DNA of 64,000 nt, from the NCBI GenBank assembly GCA_947594425.1, contig CANQED010000005.1, positions 1-64,000 on the forward strand, read 5' to 3'. Positions 41,871 to 50,684 of this stretch are shown in pieces. Source of the stretch: an uncultured Ruminiclostridium sp. GTDB lineage: Bacteria > Bacillota > Clostridia > Oscillospirales > Ruminococcaceae. The position numbers were made by a program, and so were the translations under genes. Positions within the stretch are counted from its first letter, which is position 1. Every line of letters begins with the position of its first letter. The notes beneath the pieces were generated by a model that was given only the letters and a program-made list of their open reading frames with translations, had not been told where the DNA came from and ran no database searches.

Positions 41871-43670
41871 TTATTGCTCTATCGGTTCAAAATCCGCAGC
41901 GCCGTGCTTGCAAAGCGGGCAGACAAAGTCGTCGGGCAGCTCGTCGCCCTCATAGATATAGCCGCACACCTTGCACACAAAGCCCTTTTTGCCCTCGGTC
42001 TTGGGCTTGGGCTTAACGTTCTTCTGATAATAAGTATAGGTCATAGTCTCCGCGTCGGAGATAACTCTCGCCTCGGTGACGCTGCATATAAACATACCGT
42101 GCGTGCCGAGGTCGACGTACTGCTCTACCTTAAGCGACAGGAAAGCGTTTATATATTTTGGCAGGAATACAAGCCCGTTGTCCGAGCGCATGACCTCGCA
42201 CCCCGCGAACTTGTCTACCGCTCTCCCACTCTGAAAGCCGAAATTCTCGAACACCTTAAACGGCGCGTCTACAGAAAGGCAGCACACGTTCATGATCCCC
42301 GTCTGCTTGATGATGTGGTGAGAATAATTCGCCTTATTGATATTTACCGCCACGCGATAGGGATTATCGGTAAGCTGGGTCACGGTATTGACGATAAGAC
42401 CGTTGTCCTTATTGCCGTCGTTGGAGGTGACTACATACAGTCCGTACCCTATCTTAAACAGCGCGGTCATATCCTGCTTATTTGCGGTCTCGGCATGCTG
42501 CGCGATATAATCCTTGCACAATTCGTCGGACAGCTCGTCTATCTGCTTTCTGCTCTCGTCACTCAGCGCGGAGAGCAGCCTTACGGTGGTCTTAGCGTAG
42601 GTTATATTCTTGCACGGCTCGAGCATAGCCAGCATAGTCTTTGCGGCGAGCGGCGCCCACGAGCCGTTTTCCATCAGAGCCACCGTGCGGTTCTGATACC
42701 CGCGCTCGGTAAGGTGCTCGATAAAAGCACGCATAAAGGGGAAAATATCGGCGTTGTAGGTGGTGGTCGCGAGCACGAGCTTATTATACCTGAACGCGTC
42801 CTCTACCGCCTCTGCCATATCCTCGCGCGCAAGGTCGGTAACTACCACCTTAGGACAGCCCTTAGCCTTAAGCTTGTCGGCGAGCAGCATAACAGCCTCT
42901 TTAGTATGTCCGTATACAGATGTGTACGCTATCATTATGCCCTCGCTCTCGGGGCGGTAGGACGACCATGTGTCATACAGCCCGATATAATGTCCGAGGT
43001 CCTCTTTTAATACGGGACCGTGGGTAGGGCAGATGATATTTATTTCAAGCTGCGCCGCCTTTTGCAATAGGCGCTGTACCTGCGCGCCGTACTTTCCGAC
43101 TATGCCGATATAGTATCTGCGCGCCTCGCAGTCCCACTCTTCTTCAACGTCGAGCGCGCCGAATTTGCCGAATCCGTCCGCGGAGAACAGCACCTTGTCA
43201 CAGCTGTCATAAGTGACTATGACCTCGGGCCAATGTACCATAGGTGCGGTGACGAATGTAAGAGTGTGCTTTCCGAGAGAAAGCGTATCGCCCTCGCCGA
43301 CAACTATGCGGCGGTCGGCATAATCGGTGCCGAAAAACTGCGACATCATAACAAACGCCTTAGCCGACGCAACGAGCACGGTATCGGGATAAATTTTCGC
43401 AAAATTAGCGATACTGCCCGCGTGATCGGGTTCCATATGCTGGATTATCAGATAGTCGGGCTTGCGAGTGCCGAGCGCGGCGGCGATATTGTCCAGCCAC
43501 TGATGAGTAAAGCGAACGTCTACCGTGTCCATTACGGCGGTCTTTTCGTCAACTATAGCGTAAGAATTGTACGCCATACCGTTAGGTACGATATACTGAC
43601 CCTCGAACAGGTCTATATCGTGGTCGTTTACTCCGATGTACTTTATATCATCGGTAACTTTTATTTCCAT
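41871..43670 (-). CDS. Four-domain flavodiiron protein (MBL, flavodoxin, flavin reductase, rubredoxin)
   Basis: 599 residues. Domain order: metallo-beta-lactamase diiron domain 1-250 with His78-x-Glu80-x-Asp82-His83 (HMEPDH) and a further ligand near MVHWPEV; flavodoxin 255-395 (IAYTSVYGHTKEA phosphate loop); FMN-binding split-barrel flavin reductase 405-555; C-terminal rubredoxin 562-599 with CKVCGY and CPLCKHG. The family reduces O2 to water or NO to N2O, protecting anaerobes. Having the flavin reductase and rubredoxin on one chain implies an internal electron path from NAD(P)H. Probably single-gene transcription from 43700-43728. Confidence 0.92.
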   Translation of the reverse strand: MEIKVTDDIKYIGVNDHDIDLFEGQYIVPNGMAYNSYAIVDEKTAVMDTVDVRFTHQWLDNIAAALGTRKPDYLIIQHMEPDHAGSIANFAKIYPDTVLVASAKAFVMMSQFFGTDYADRRIVVGEGDTLSLGKHTLTFVTAPMVHWPEVIVTYDSCDKVLFSADGFGKFGALDVEEEWDCEARRYYIGIVGKYGAQVQRLLQKAAQLEINIICPTHGPVLKEDLGHYIGLYDTWSSYRPESEGIMIAYTSVYGHTKEAVMLLADKLKAKGCPKVVVTDLAREDMAEAVEDAFRYNKLVLATTTYNADIFPFMRAFIEHLTERGYQNRTVALMENGSWAPLAAKTMLAMLEPCKNITYAKTTVRLLSALSDESRKQIDELSDELCKDYIAQHAETANKQDMTALFKIGYGLYVVTSNDGNKDNGLIVNTVTQLTDNPYRVAVNINKANYSHHIIKQTGIMNVCCLSVDAPFKVFENFGFQSGRAVDKFAGCEVMRSDNGLVFLPKYINAFLSLKVEQYVDLGTHGMFICSVTEARVISDAETMTYTYYQKNVKPKPKTEGKKGFVCKVCGYIYEGDELPDDFVCPLCKHGAADFEPIEQ

Positions 43671-43699
43671 ATTGATCCTCCTTGATGTTGGTACTTACT

Positions 43700-43728
43700 A
43701 TTATAATATTTTTTAGGGGAAATGTAAA
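43700..43728 (-). promoter_or_regulatory. Promoter of the flavodiiron gene
   Basis: Minus strand TTTACA (43728-43723), 17-bp spacer, TATAAT (43705-43700). Confidence 0.75.
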
Positions 43729-43738
43729 GGCTTTAGCG

Positions 43739-44512
43739 CTAATTTTTCCCTTTAGTTTTTTCCTCCATAAATTTAAGGATATACCCCGAGGCTGAGCGCG
43801 CATGCTCTCCGCTAAAGCCGTGCCCGCCGCCGCTTATCACCTTAAGGCCGGCACGCGGGTATACGCTTACCGCCCTCTCAGAATAAGACAGCGGCACGAG
43901 CCCGTCCGCGTCCCCGTGTATTATCAGCACGTTGTTATTATACGCCGATATTTCCTCATATATATCGTAGTCGAGCAGCCTTTCGGCGAACACCCGCCCT
44001 AACGTCAGTCCTAACTGCTCAAAGGTATCAGGTATCTCGCTCACCGAATTAAATTTTGCCTTGATATCGTCTACGAGCACAAATGCGGGATAAAGCAGTA
44101 TCAGCCCCTTTACGCTCTCGGGATGCGCCGCCGCAGTTATCGCCGCGATTGCTCCGCCCATACTCTCCCCGAGCAAGAAAAGTCGGCTCTCGTCCGCCGT
44201 GTCAAACTGCCTTATCACGGCATTAATGACCGCCAAAAGGTCCTCCCGCTCGGTAAATATCGACATCTCGGTCATTTTCCCGTCGCTTACAGACTGCATA
44301 CCCCCGCCGCAAAAGTCAAAGCAGCAGGCAAGGTACCCGCTGTGCGCTAGGGCGGCGGCGTACCCGGCGCAGCTGTCTATATTTCCGCCGTAGCCGTGAC
44401 AGCATATCACGGTCGGTCTTTTCCCCGCGCCGTGCGGGATATAGGCGTTGCAGTATATGCGGTTTTCTCCTCTGACGGCATAAAACTCGCGCACGGAGTA
44501 ATTTTCGCTCAT
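43739..44512 (-). CDS. Alpha/beta hydrolase
   Basis: 257 residues from the ATG at 44512 after AGAGGTGAT (a GTG three codons earlier is less likely). Serine hydrolase fold with Ser117 in GESMGG, Asp in IHGDADGLVP and His in GGGHGFSG; the oxyanion segment CCHGYGGN is normal. Resembles esterase/acyl-aminoacyl hydrolase types; the substrate is unknown. No signal peptide. The stop lies close to the flavodiiron promoter. Confidence 0.88.
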   Translation of the reverse strand: MSENYSVREFYAVRGENRIYCNAYIPHGAGKRPTVICCHGYGGNIDSCAGYAAALAHSGYLACCFDFCGGGMQSVSDGKMTEMSIFTEREDLLAVINAVIRQFDTADESRLFLLGESMGGAIAAITAAAHPESVKGLILLYPAFVLVDDIKAKFNSVSEIPDTFEQLGLTLGRVFAERLLDYDIYEEISAYNNNVLIIHGDADGLVPLSYSERAVSVYPRAGLKVISGGGHGFSGEHARSASGYILKFMEEKTKGKN

Positions 44513-44578
44513 ATATATCACCTCTTTTATAGTCTGATACTATTATATATTTTTAACAAGCGGTTGTCAATCTAAATA

Positions 44579-44616
44579 ATTCCGCCCCGTGAGCGTTTTA
44601 GTCCACGGGGCGGAAT
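44579..44616 (-). terminator. Terminator after the Ltp-family lipoprotein gene
   Basis: Perfect 13-bp stem ATTCCGCCCCGTG / CACGGGGCGGAAT followed by TATTTAG on the minus strand. Confidence 0.8.
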
Positions 44617-44633
44617 AGGAGGTATAAAATGAG

Positions 44634-45443
44634 TTATGAGAGATTATCAACAGCATACTGAGCCTGAGCGGGGGTAAACTTGCCGCCGTACTCGCTTATC
44701 AGCTGGTCGTATATCCTCGACGGCGACATATTAAGGTTGTCGCGGTAGGATATCGCTTGCTCGAGAGCATTTGCGTTCCAGTCGGCTTCTACATTATCTA
44801 TCGCGTATTGCGCCTCCTCGGGGGTAAATTTGCCGCCGTACTCGCTTATAAGCTGATCGAAAATACCCTGCTTTGACAGATGCAGGTTATCGCTGTAGGT
44901 CTTTGCCTGCTCGAGAGCGTTTGCGTTCCAGTCGGCGACTACGTTGTCTATCGCGTATTGAGCCGCCTCGGTAGAAAAGCCCTCGCCGTATTCGCTTATC
45001 AGTTGGTCGTAAACGCCCTGCTTAGACAGGTGCAAGTACTCTGTGTAGGTCTCCGCCTTTTTCAGCGCGGATATGTAATCGCTCGGCACATTGTCCGCGG
45101 GTGCCTCGGTGGGAGCCTCGGTAACGGCGGGCGCCTCCGTGGGTGCGTCGGTATCGACAGGCGCCTCGGTGGGCGCGTCTGTATCGGCGGGCGCCTCGGT
45201 GGGCGCGTCTGTATCGGCGGGAGCCTCTGTAGGAGCCTCGGTAGCGGCGGGTGCCTCGGTGGGAGCCTCGGTAGCGGCGGGAGCTTCCGTAGGCGCTTCG
45301 GCCATTGAAGCCGTGGTATCGGCGGCCGTCACCGACGAATTATCCGACAGGCTCGTCGATGTTGTCTTTCTGCCGGAGCAGCCTGTGGTCAGCACCGCAG
45401 CCGCCAAAGCAATGATAAGTGTCTTTTTAAACGTATTTTTCAT
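44634..45443 (-). CDS. Ltp-family lipoprotein with three C-terminal Ltp repeats
   Basis: 269 residues from the ATG at 45443 behind GGAGGAAAT. Lipoprotein signal ends LTTGC with Cys22. Residues about 45-120 are a low-complexity Ala/Thr/Pro/Glu linker (repeats like TEAPADTDAP). The C-terminal 140 residues are three Ltp repeats (PF07553 type) of about 48 residues: YxxxLxxSxxGIxDQLISEYGxxFTxEEAQYAIDN. The founding member, Ltp of Streptococcus phage TP-J34, is a superinfection-exclusion lipoprotein that blocks phage DNA entry. Chromosomal relatives are common in Firmicutes and need not be anti-phage. No phage genes are nearby. Confidence 0.85.
   Translation of the reverse strand: MKNTFKKTLIIALAAAVLTTGCSGRKTTSTSLSDNSSVTAADTTASMAEAPTEAPAATEAPTEAPAATEAPTEAPADTDAPTEAPADTDAPTEAPVDTDAPTEAPAVTEAPTEAPADNVPSDYISALKKAETYTEYLHLSKQGVYDQLISEYGEGFSTEAAQYAIDNVVADWNANALEQAKTYSDNLHLSKQGIFDQLISEYGGKFTPEEAQYAIDNVEADWNANALEQAISYRDNLNMSPSRIYDQLISEYGGKFTPAQAQYAVDNLS
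45091..45305 (-). repeat. Short in-frame tandem repeats coding the TEAPA linker
   Basis: Imperfect 18-30 bp units (GCCTCGGTGGGAGCCTCGGT and variants on the plus strand) encode a flexible surface linker. Copy number is likely to vary between strains. Confidence 0.75.
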
Positions 45444-45486
45444 ATTTCCTCCGTTCTGCAATAGTTAATTCTTTCTGCCATTCGGG

Positions 45487-45511
45487 TGATATAAAGGTTT
45501 TTTATCACCTT
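45487..45511 (-). other. Hairpin in the Ltp gene leader
   Basis: GGTGATA/TATCACC inverted repeat about 45 bp before the Ltp start codon. Function unknown; the 266-bp gap 45444-45709 otherwise holds only promoters. Confidence 0.4.
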
Positions 45512-45603
45512 GTCCATATAATATCACTGTCTTTGTCCAAAAGAAAGTACAGAGCGAGCACTTTTGCCAAAATTTTTTAAAAAGATTTTTTTCGGGAAAA
45601 CCG

Positions 45604-45632
45604 TTGACTATTTCCCGTAATTAGTGTAAAAT
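45604..45632 (+). promoter_or_regulatory. Promoter of the rnf operon
   Basis: TTGACT (45604-45609), 17-bp spacer, TAAAAT (45627-45632), about 77 bp before rnfC. Confidence 0.8.
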
Positions 45633-45709
45633 TATAATAGCTGTTTTTGTACCCGCTTGACTAAAGCGGACAAAGACCTATTCATTATCGAAAAGGGGCA
45701 GATCTCTTA

Positions 45710-47005
45710 ATGACAGTACATAAGATACGCCTGCCGCACTTTAAACACTCGGCCGAGAGTGAGACAATAGCGCTCCCTCTCCCCTCCCGCGCGGTGATAA
45801 GCACGGCGCAGCATTTAGGCGCTGTGTGTACCCCGACGGTAAATATCGGCGACAAAGTGAAGATAGGCGATGTTATAGCGGACAGCGACGCGGTGATGTC
45901 CGCGCCCGTACACGCGAGTATCTCGGGCACGGTGACGGCGTTTACCGAGGTATTGCACATCTCGGGCAGAAATATGCCGTCCATAGTGATAGAAAGCGAC
46001 GGCAAGAACGAGATAAGCGACGCGGTAAAGCCGCCCGTGATAAATAGCCGCGAGGATTTTCTCGCGGCGGTGAGAAAGAGCGGCTCGATAGGGCTCGGCG
46101 GCGCGGGCTTTCCCACCTCAATGAAGCTCGGCTTTGACCCTAAAGAAAAGCACCCCGACAAGTTGATAATAAACGGCGCTGAGTGCGAGCCGTATATCAC
46201 CTCCGACTACCGCTGCTTTATCGAAGAGGGCGAGAAGGTGCTCGACGGCGCTTTGCTTATGATGAAGTACCTCGATATACCCGAGTGCGTTATCGGAATA
46301 GAGGACAACAAGCCTAAGGCGATAGAAAAAATGCGCGGACTATGCGCCTCTTACCCGAATATCACCGTCTGCGCGCTTAAGTCTAGCTACCCGCAGGGTG
46401 CGGAGAAGACGCTCATATACAGCACCACGGGACGCGTGGTAAAAGAGGGTCAGCTGCCGATAAGCTGCGGGTGCATAGTGATAAATTCTTCGACCTGCGC
46501 CTTTATCAGCGACTATATAAAGACGGGCATGCCGCTTGTATCGCGGCGTATAACCGTCGACGGCAATATAGTAAAAAAGCCCGCTAACTTTAAGGTCGCG
46601 GTAGGTATGTCGATAGCCGAGATAGTTGAGCACGCCGAGCTTGACGGCGAGCCCGACAGGATAATCCTCGGCGGGCCTATGATGGGCGCGTGCGCCTTTG
46701 AGCTCGACTACCCGCTCTCTAAAACTAATAACGCGGTATTGCTGTTTAAGGACAGCCCGATATACTCTCCCTCCTCCTGCATACGCTGCGGGCGGTGCGT
46801 GAGAGCCTGTTCTATGGGGCTTATGCCTACCGCGCTCGAGACCGCATTCGATATGCGGGACGCTAAGGCGTTAAGCCGCCTTAATGTAAACCTTTGCGTA
46901 AACTGCGGCGCATGCTCTTACGTCTGCCCCGCTAAGCGCAATTTAGCCGAAAAAAATCAGCTCGCAAAGGCATTTTTGCGCGAGCAGACCAAGAAGGGGG
47001 TATAA
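45710..47005 (+). CDS. rnfC: Rnf electron transport complex subunit RnfC
   Basis: 431 residues. Peripheral NADH-binding subunit of the Rnf complex, which oxidises reduced ferredoxin with NAD+ and pumps Na+ or H+. An N-terminal barrel-sandwich region is followed by the Gly-rich nucleotide/FMN segment GLGGAGFPTSMKLGF and two [4Fe-4S] motifs, CIRCGRCVRACSMG and CVNCGACSYVCPAK. AAGGGG precedes the ATG. First gene of rnfCDGEAB. Confidence 0.95.
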   Translation: MTVHKIRLPHFKHSAESETIALPLPSRAVISTAQHLGAVCTPTVNIGDKVKIGDVIADSDAVMSAPVHASISGTVTAFTEVLHISGRNMPSIVIESDGKNEISDAVKPPVINSREDFLAAVRKSGSIGLGGAGFPTSMKLGFDPKEKHPDKLIINGAECEPYITSDYRCFIEEGEKVLDGALLMMKYLDIPECVIGIEDNKPKAIEKMRGLCASYPNITVCALKSSYPQGAEKTLIYSTTGRVVKEGQLPISCGCIVINSSTCAFISDYIKTGMPLVSRRITVDGNIVKKPANFKVAVGMSIAEIVEHAELDGEPDRIILGGPMMGACAFELDYPLSKTNNAVLLFKDSPIYSPSSCIRCGRCVRACSMGLMPTALETAFDMRDAKALSRLNVNLCVNCGACSYVCPAKRNLAEKNQLAKAFLREQTKKGV

Positions 47006-47008
47006 GCC

Positions 47009-47956
47009 GTGTCAAAGCTGATAATCGAACCCTCTCCCCATATAAAAAGCCCAATAACTACCCAAAAAATAATGCTTACGGTCATTATAGCGCTGTTGCC
47101 CGCGCTCTTAGCGTCGGTGATAATATTCGGGCTGCGCGCGCTTGTTATGACCGTGATATGCTGTGCGTGCTGCGTGATATTCGAGTGGGTGACCCGCAAA
47201 ATTATGAAGCGCGACAGCACGATAAGCGACCTTTCGGCTATAGTCACGGGTATGCTGCTCAGCTTTAATCTGCCCGTCACCCTGCCGATATATATGGCGG
47301 TGATAGGCTGCTTTGTAGCAATAGTAATAGTAAAGCAATTTTTCGGCGGCATAGGGCAGAATTTTGCCAACCCCGCGATAACCGCCAGGATAGTGCTTAT
47401 GCTGTCCTTTACCTCTTATATGACCTCTTGGGCGCAGCCGTTTTATTATCAAAGCACCGAGCTTGTCACCACCTCTACCCCGCTTGCGGGGGGCGAGGCG
47501 AGCCTAATGGATATGTTCCTCGGCACAACGGGTGGATGTCTTGGCGAGACCTGCGCGCTTGCGCTGATAATAGGCGGGATATTCCTTGTGATAACAAGAG
47601 TTATCTCCCCCGCAACGCCGCTGTGCTTTATCGGTACGGTGTTCGTACTGTCGCTTATCAGCACGGGGGATATAGAAAAGGCGACAGCCGCTATACTCTC
47701 GGGCGGACTAATGCTCGGCGCGATATTTATGGCGACCGATTATTCTACCACGCCGCTCACCCTGCCGGGTAAGATAATATTCGGCATAGGCTGCGGACTT
47801 ATAACCATGCTGATACGCAATTTCGGCACAATGCCCGAGGGCGTGTCCTATTCGATATTGCTTATGAACATACTTACTCCGATAATCGACCGCTTTACCG
47901 TGCCTAAGGCATTCGGCGAGGCCGAAAAGAAAAGGAGGGCGGGCAACGATGGCTAA
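47009..47956 (+). CDS. rnfD: Rnf electron transport complex subunit RnfD
   Basis: 315 residues with about nine transmembrane helices; start is GTG, four bases after the rnfC stop. RnfD carries a covalent FMN in known complexes and is the large membrane subunit related to NqrB. The N-terminal EPSPHIKSPITTQKIM and the loop GGEASLMDMFLGTTGG are family-typical. Its end overlaps rnfG by 8 bp. Confidence 0.94.
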   Translation: MSKLIIEPSPHIKSPITTQKIMLTVIIALLPALLASVIIFGLRALVMTVICCACCVIFEWVTRKIMKRDSTISDLSAIVTGMLLSFNLPVTLPIYMAVIGCFVAIVIVKQFFGGIGQNFANPAITARIVLMLSFTSYMTSWAQPFYYQSTELVTTSTPLAGGEASLMDMFLGTTGGCLGETCALALIIGGIFLVITRVISPATPLCFIGTVFVLSLISTGDIEKATAAILSGGLMLGAIFMATDYSTTPLTLPGKIIFGIGCGLITMLIRNFGTMPEGVSYSILLMNILTPIIDRFTVPKAFGEAEKKRRAGNDG

Positions 47957-48524
47957 TATTAAGCCCATAGCGGTGCTGTCGCTTATCTGCGCGGTCGTGT
48001 GCGCATTGCTGATAGTCACCTACGACCTTACTTATGTCGACACCTCGGGGATAATAACCGACGATCTTATGAACGCCTGCGTATCGGCGGGCGGCGAGGG
48101 CGATTACGTCCTTATAACCGACCGCGAGGCCGCGGGGCTTAGCGGCGACGAATTTAAGGCGGTAAAAAAGATAATCAAGCGTACAAACGACAACACCTTT
48201 ATGTTCGAGATGGTGACCGACGGATACTCCGCAGACGGCATAGACGCGGTGGTGGCGTTTGATACGGGCGGCAATATTTCCGCCGTGTCGATAGTGGCTC
48301 TGTCCGAGACGCCGGGACTCGGCACTAAGATAAACGACCCCGCCTTTTTAGAAAAATTCAAGGGATATTCTTCATCCGTCACGATAAGCAAAAATCCCCC
48401 CTCGGCGGATAACGAGATACAGGCTATGACAGGCGCGACCTATTCTTCTCGCGGCCTTGCCGAGGCGGTAAATACGGCGATAGCGGCATACAGCGCGCTT
48501 AACAGGGAGGTGCAGCCCGAATGA
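47949..48524 (+). CDS. rnfG: Rnf electron transport complex subunit RnfG
   Basis: 191 residues: one N-terminal membrane helix and an extracytoplasmic FMN-binding domain. The covalent flavin motif is MTGATYSS near residue 165 (FMN linked through the Thr), and SETPGLGTKI precedes it. Overlaps rnfD by 8 bp and rnfE by 4 bp. Confidence 0.94.
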   Translation: MANIKPIAVLSLICAVVCALLIVTYDLTYVDTSGIITDDLMNACVSAGGEGDYVLITDREAAGLSGDEFKAVKKIIKRTNDNTFMFEMVTDGYSADGIDAVVAFDTGGNISAVSIVALSETPGLGTKINDPAFLEKFKGYSSSVTISKNPPSADNEIQAMTGATYSSRGLAEAVNTAIAAYSALNREVQPE

Positions 48525-49207
48525 GCTATATGAAAGAATTTACTAAGGGTCTGATAAAAGAGAACCCTAATATGGTCATGCTGCTCGGTATGTGTCCGAC
48601 GCTCGCGGTGACTACAATGGCGATAAACGGGCTCGGCATGGGTCTTTCCACTACCTTTGTGCTTGTGTGCTCAAATATCGCTATATCGCTGCTTAAAAAG
48701 ATAATACCCTCTTCGGTAAGGCTGCCCTGCTACATAGTGGTGATAGCGGGCTTTGTCACGTTTGTAAGCTTGATGCTGCAAGCGTTCTTGCCCGCGCTTT
48801 ATTCCGCGCTGGGTATGTTCTTAAGCCTTATCACGGTAAACTGTATCATACTCGGACGCGCCGAAATGTTTGCGTCTAAAAACAAGGTGCTGCCCTCCGC
48901 TCTCGACGGACTCGGAATGGGGCTGGGCTTTACGCTGACGCTCGTTTTGGTGGGCTCAGTGCGCGAGATATTCGGCACGGGCCAATGGTTTGGCATTACG
49001 ATAATGCCCGACGTTATCGAGCCTATGACGCTGTTTATTCTCCCCGCGGGCGGATTTTTCGTGCTCGGGACGGTCATAGCGGTCGTTAACCGCATAATGA
49101 AGAAAAAGCCCCGCGAGATAAGCTGCTCTAATTGCCCTAACGCAAAGAACTGCTTTGCCTCGGGAGAATGCCCCGAGAAAGAAGTCAAAGAGGGAGGTAA
49201 CGCATAA
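48521..49207 (+). CDS. rnfE: Rnf electron transport complex subunit RnfE
   Basis: 228 residues, six transmembrane helices, paralogous to RnfA and NqrD. The first 25 residues (KGLIKENPNMVMLLGMCPTL) are strongly conserved in the family. The C-terminal tail has a Cys-rich SCSNCPNAKNCF segment of the kind found in clostridial RnfE. The stop overlaps the rnfA start by one base. Confidence 0.94.
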   Translation: MSYMKEFTKGLIKENPNMVMLLGMCPTLAVTTMAINGLGMGLSTTFVLVCSNIAISLLKKIIPSSVRLPCYIVVIAGFVTFVSLMLQAFLPALYSALGMFLSLITVNCIILGRAEMFASKNKVLPSALDGLGMGLGFTLTLVLVGSVREIFGTGQWFGITIMPDVIEPMTLFILPAGGFFVLGTVIAVVNRIMKKKPREISCSNCPNAKNCFASGECPEKEVKEGGNA

Positions 49208-49809
49208 TGGAGCTTGCCAAGGATCTTTGCATAATACTTTTGACGGGGATACTCACCGAAAACTTCGTCCTGTCCAAATTTCTCGGCATATGCCCGTTTT
49301 TGGGCGTATCGAATAAGTTCTCGAGCTCGCTCGGCATGGGGGCGGCGGTGACCTTTGTAATGGTCTGCGCGAGCCTCGTTACATACCCGATATATTACGG
49401 CGTGCTCGTGCCGCTCGGCATAGAATATATGAACACGATAGCGTTTATACTCGTTATCGCGGTATTCGTCCAGCTTGTGGAAATGGTGCTCAAAAAGTTC
49501 GTGCCGCCGCTGTATAATTCGCTCGGCGTGTATCTTCCGCTGATTACCACTAACTGTGCGGTGCTCGGCGTGACATTGCTCAACCTCACTAAAGAATACG
49601 ATCTGCTCGAGAGCGTGGTAAACTCTTTCGGCGCGGGGGTAGGCTTTATGATGGCTATGCTGATATTCGCGGGGGTGCGCGGCAGACTTGCCGAGTGCAA
49701 TATACCCAAGGCGCTTAGCGGCGCGCCGATAACTCTTATGGCGGCGTCGATAGTTTCGCTTGCGTTTATCGGCTTTGGCGGCGTGGTCGAAAACATTTTC
49801 GGCGCGTAA
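49207..49809 (+). CDS. rnfA: Rnf electron transport complex subunit RnfA
   Basis: 200 residues, six transmembrane helices, paralogous to RnfE. Conserved opening ILLTGILTENFVLSKFLGICP and the central LPLITTNCAVLG. RnfA and RnfE pack as inverted partners and hold a membrane iron-sulfur centre in known structures. Its stop is 20 bp from rnfB. Confidence 0.94.
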   Translation: MELAKDLCIILLTGILTENFVLSKFLGICPFLGVSNKFSSSLGMGAAVTFVMVCASLVTYPIYYGVLVPLGIEYMNTIAFILVIAVFVQLVEMVLKKFVPPLYNSLGVYLPLITTNCAVLGVTLLNLTKEYDLLESVVNSFGAGVGFMMAMLIFAGVRGRLAECNIPKALSGAPITLMAASIVSLAFIGFGGVVENIFGA

Positions 49810-49828
49810 GGCAGAAAGGAGAAAAGTA

Positions 49829-50656
49829 ATGTTTGAGACACTTTCCCCCGTTCTCGGGTACGCCATAATAATACTTATATTTCTCGCGCTCGGCGCTGCT
49901 GCGGGAGGTCTGCTGGTATTGGCGTCCCGCCTGCTCGCCGTTAAGACCGACGAGACGGTAGAGAAGATAAAAGAGGTCCTCCCCGGCGCTAACTGCGGCG
50001 GCTGCGGCTTTTCGGGCTGCGAGGGGTATGCTAAGGCGGCAGCCTCCGGCAAGGCTCCTACTAATCTATGCAAGCCCGGCGGCGCCGAGGTTATGCAGAA
50101 GATAAGCGACATACTCGGGGTCGGCGCGGGCGAATTTGTCCGCGAGGTGGCTTTTGTCAGCTGCAACGGCTGCAACACGGCGACCGAGGACAAATACAAT
50201 TATACCGGTACACCGTCCTGCACCGCGGTCGAGCGCTTTTATAACGGCAAGGGCAGCTGCCGCTTCGGCTGCGCGGGGCTCGGCGACTGCATAAAGATCT
50301 GCGACAATAACGCGATACGCATAGAAAACGGCGTAGCGGTGATAAATCCCTCGCTCTGTATAGGCTGCGGCAAATGTATGCACACCTGCCCAAATCATCT
50401 TATAATTCTGCGCAAGGTGACCTCTACCGTCGCATTGCGCTGTTCCTCCCACGATATAGGAAAGGTGACACGCACCGTCTGCAAAAACGGCTGTATAGGC
50501 TGCCGCATCTGCGAGAAGAAATGTCCGAACTCGGCGATAAAGGTATCGGACAACCGCGCCGTGATAGACTATTCTCTTTGTACCTCCTGCGGGCTGTGTA
50601 CCGAGAGCTGTCCCATGAAGTGTTTAGTAAAGCTGCCCGACTGCGTCGAGGCTTAA
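49829..50656 (+). CDS. rnfB: Rnf electron transport complex subunit RnfB
   Basis: 275 residues from the ATG at 49829 behind AAAGGAG; the open frame starts 23 codons earlier inside rnfA. N-terminal membrane helix, then the Fe-S domain GANCGGCGFSGCEGY, then ferredoxin-type clusters: CIGCGKCMHTCP, CIGCRICEKKCP and CTSCGLCTESCP plus CRFGCAGLGDCIKIC. RnfB is the likely entry point for electrons from ferredoxin. The multi-cluster form is normal in Clostridia. Confidence 0.94.
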   Translation: MFETLSPVLGYAIIILIFLALGAAAGGLLVLASRLLAVKTDETVEKIKEVLPGANCGGCGFSGCEGYAKAAASGKAPTNLCKPGGAEVMQKISDILGVGAGEFVREVAFVSCNGCNTATEDKYNYTGTPSCTAVERFYNGKGSCRFGCAGLGDCIKICDNNAIRIENGVAVINPSLCIGCGKCMHTCPNHLIILRKVTSTVALRCSSHDIGKVTRTVCKNGCIGCRICEKKCPNSAIKVSDNRAVIDYSLCTSCGLCTESCPMKCLVKLPDCVEA

Positions 50657-50684
50657 GGCAAAAAAATAAAAAGGAAGTGCGAAA

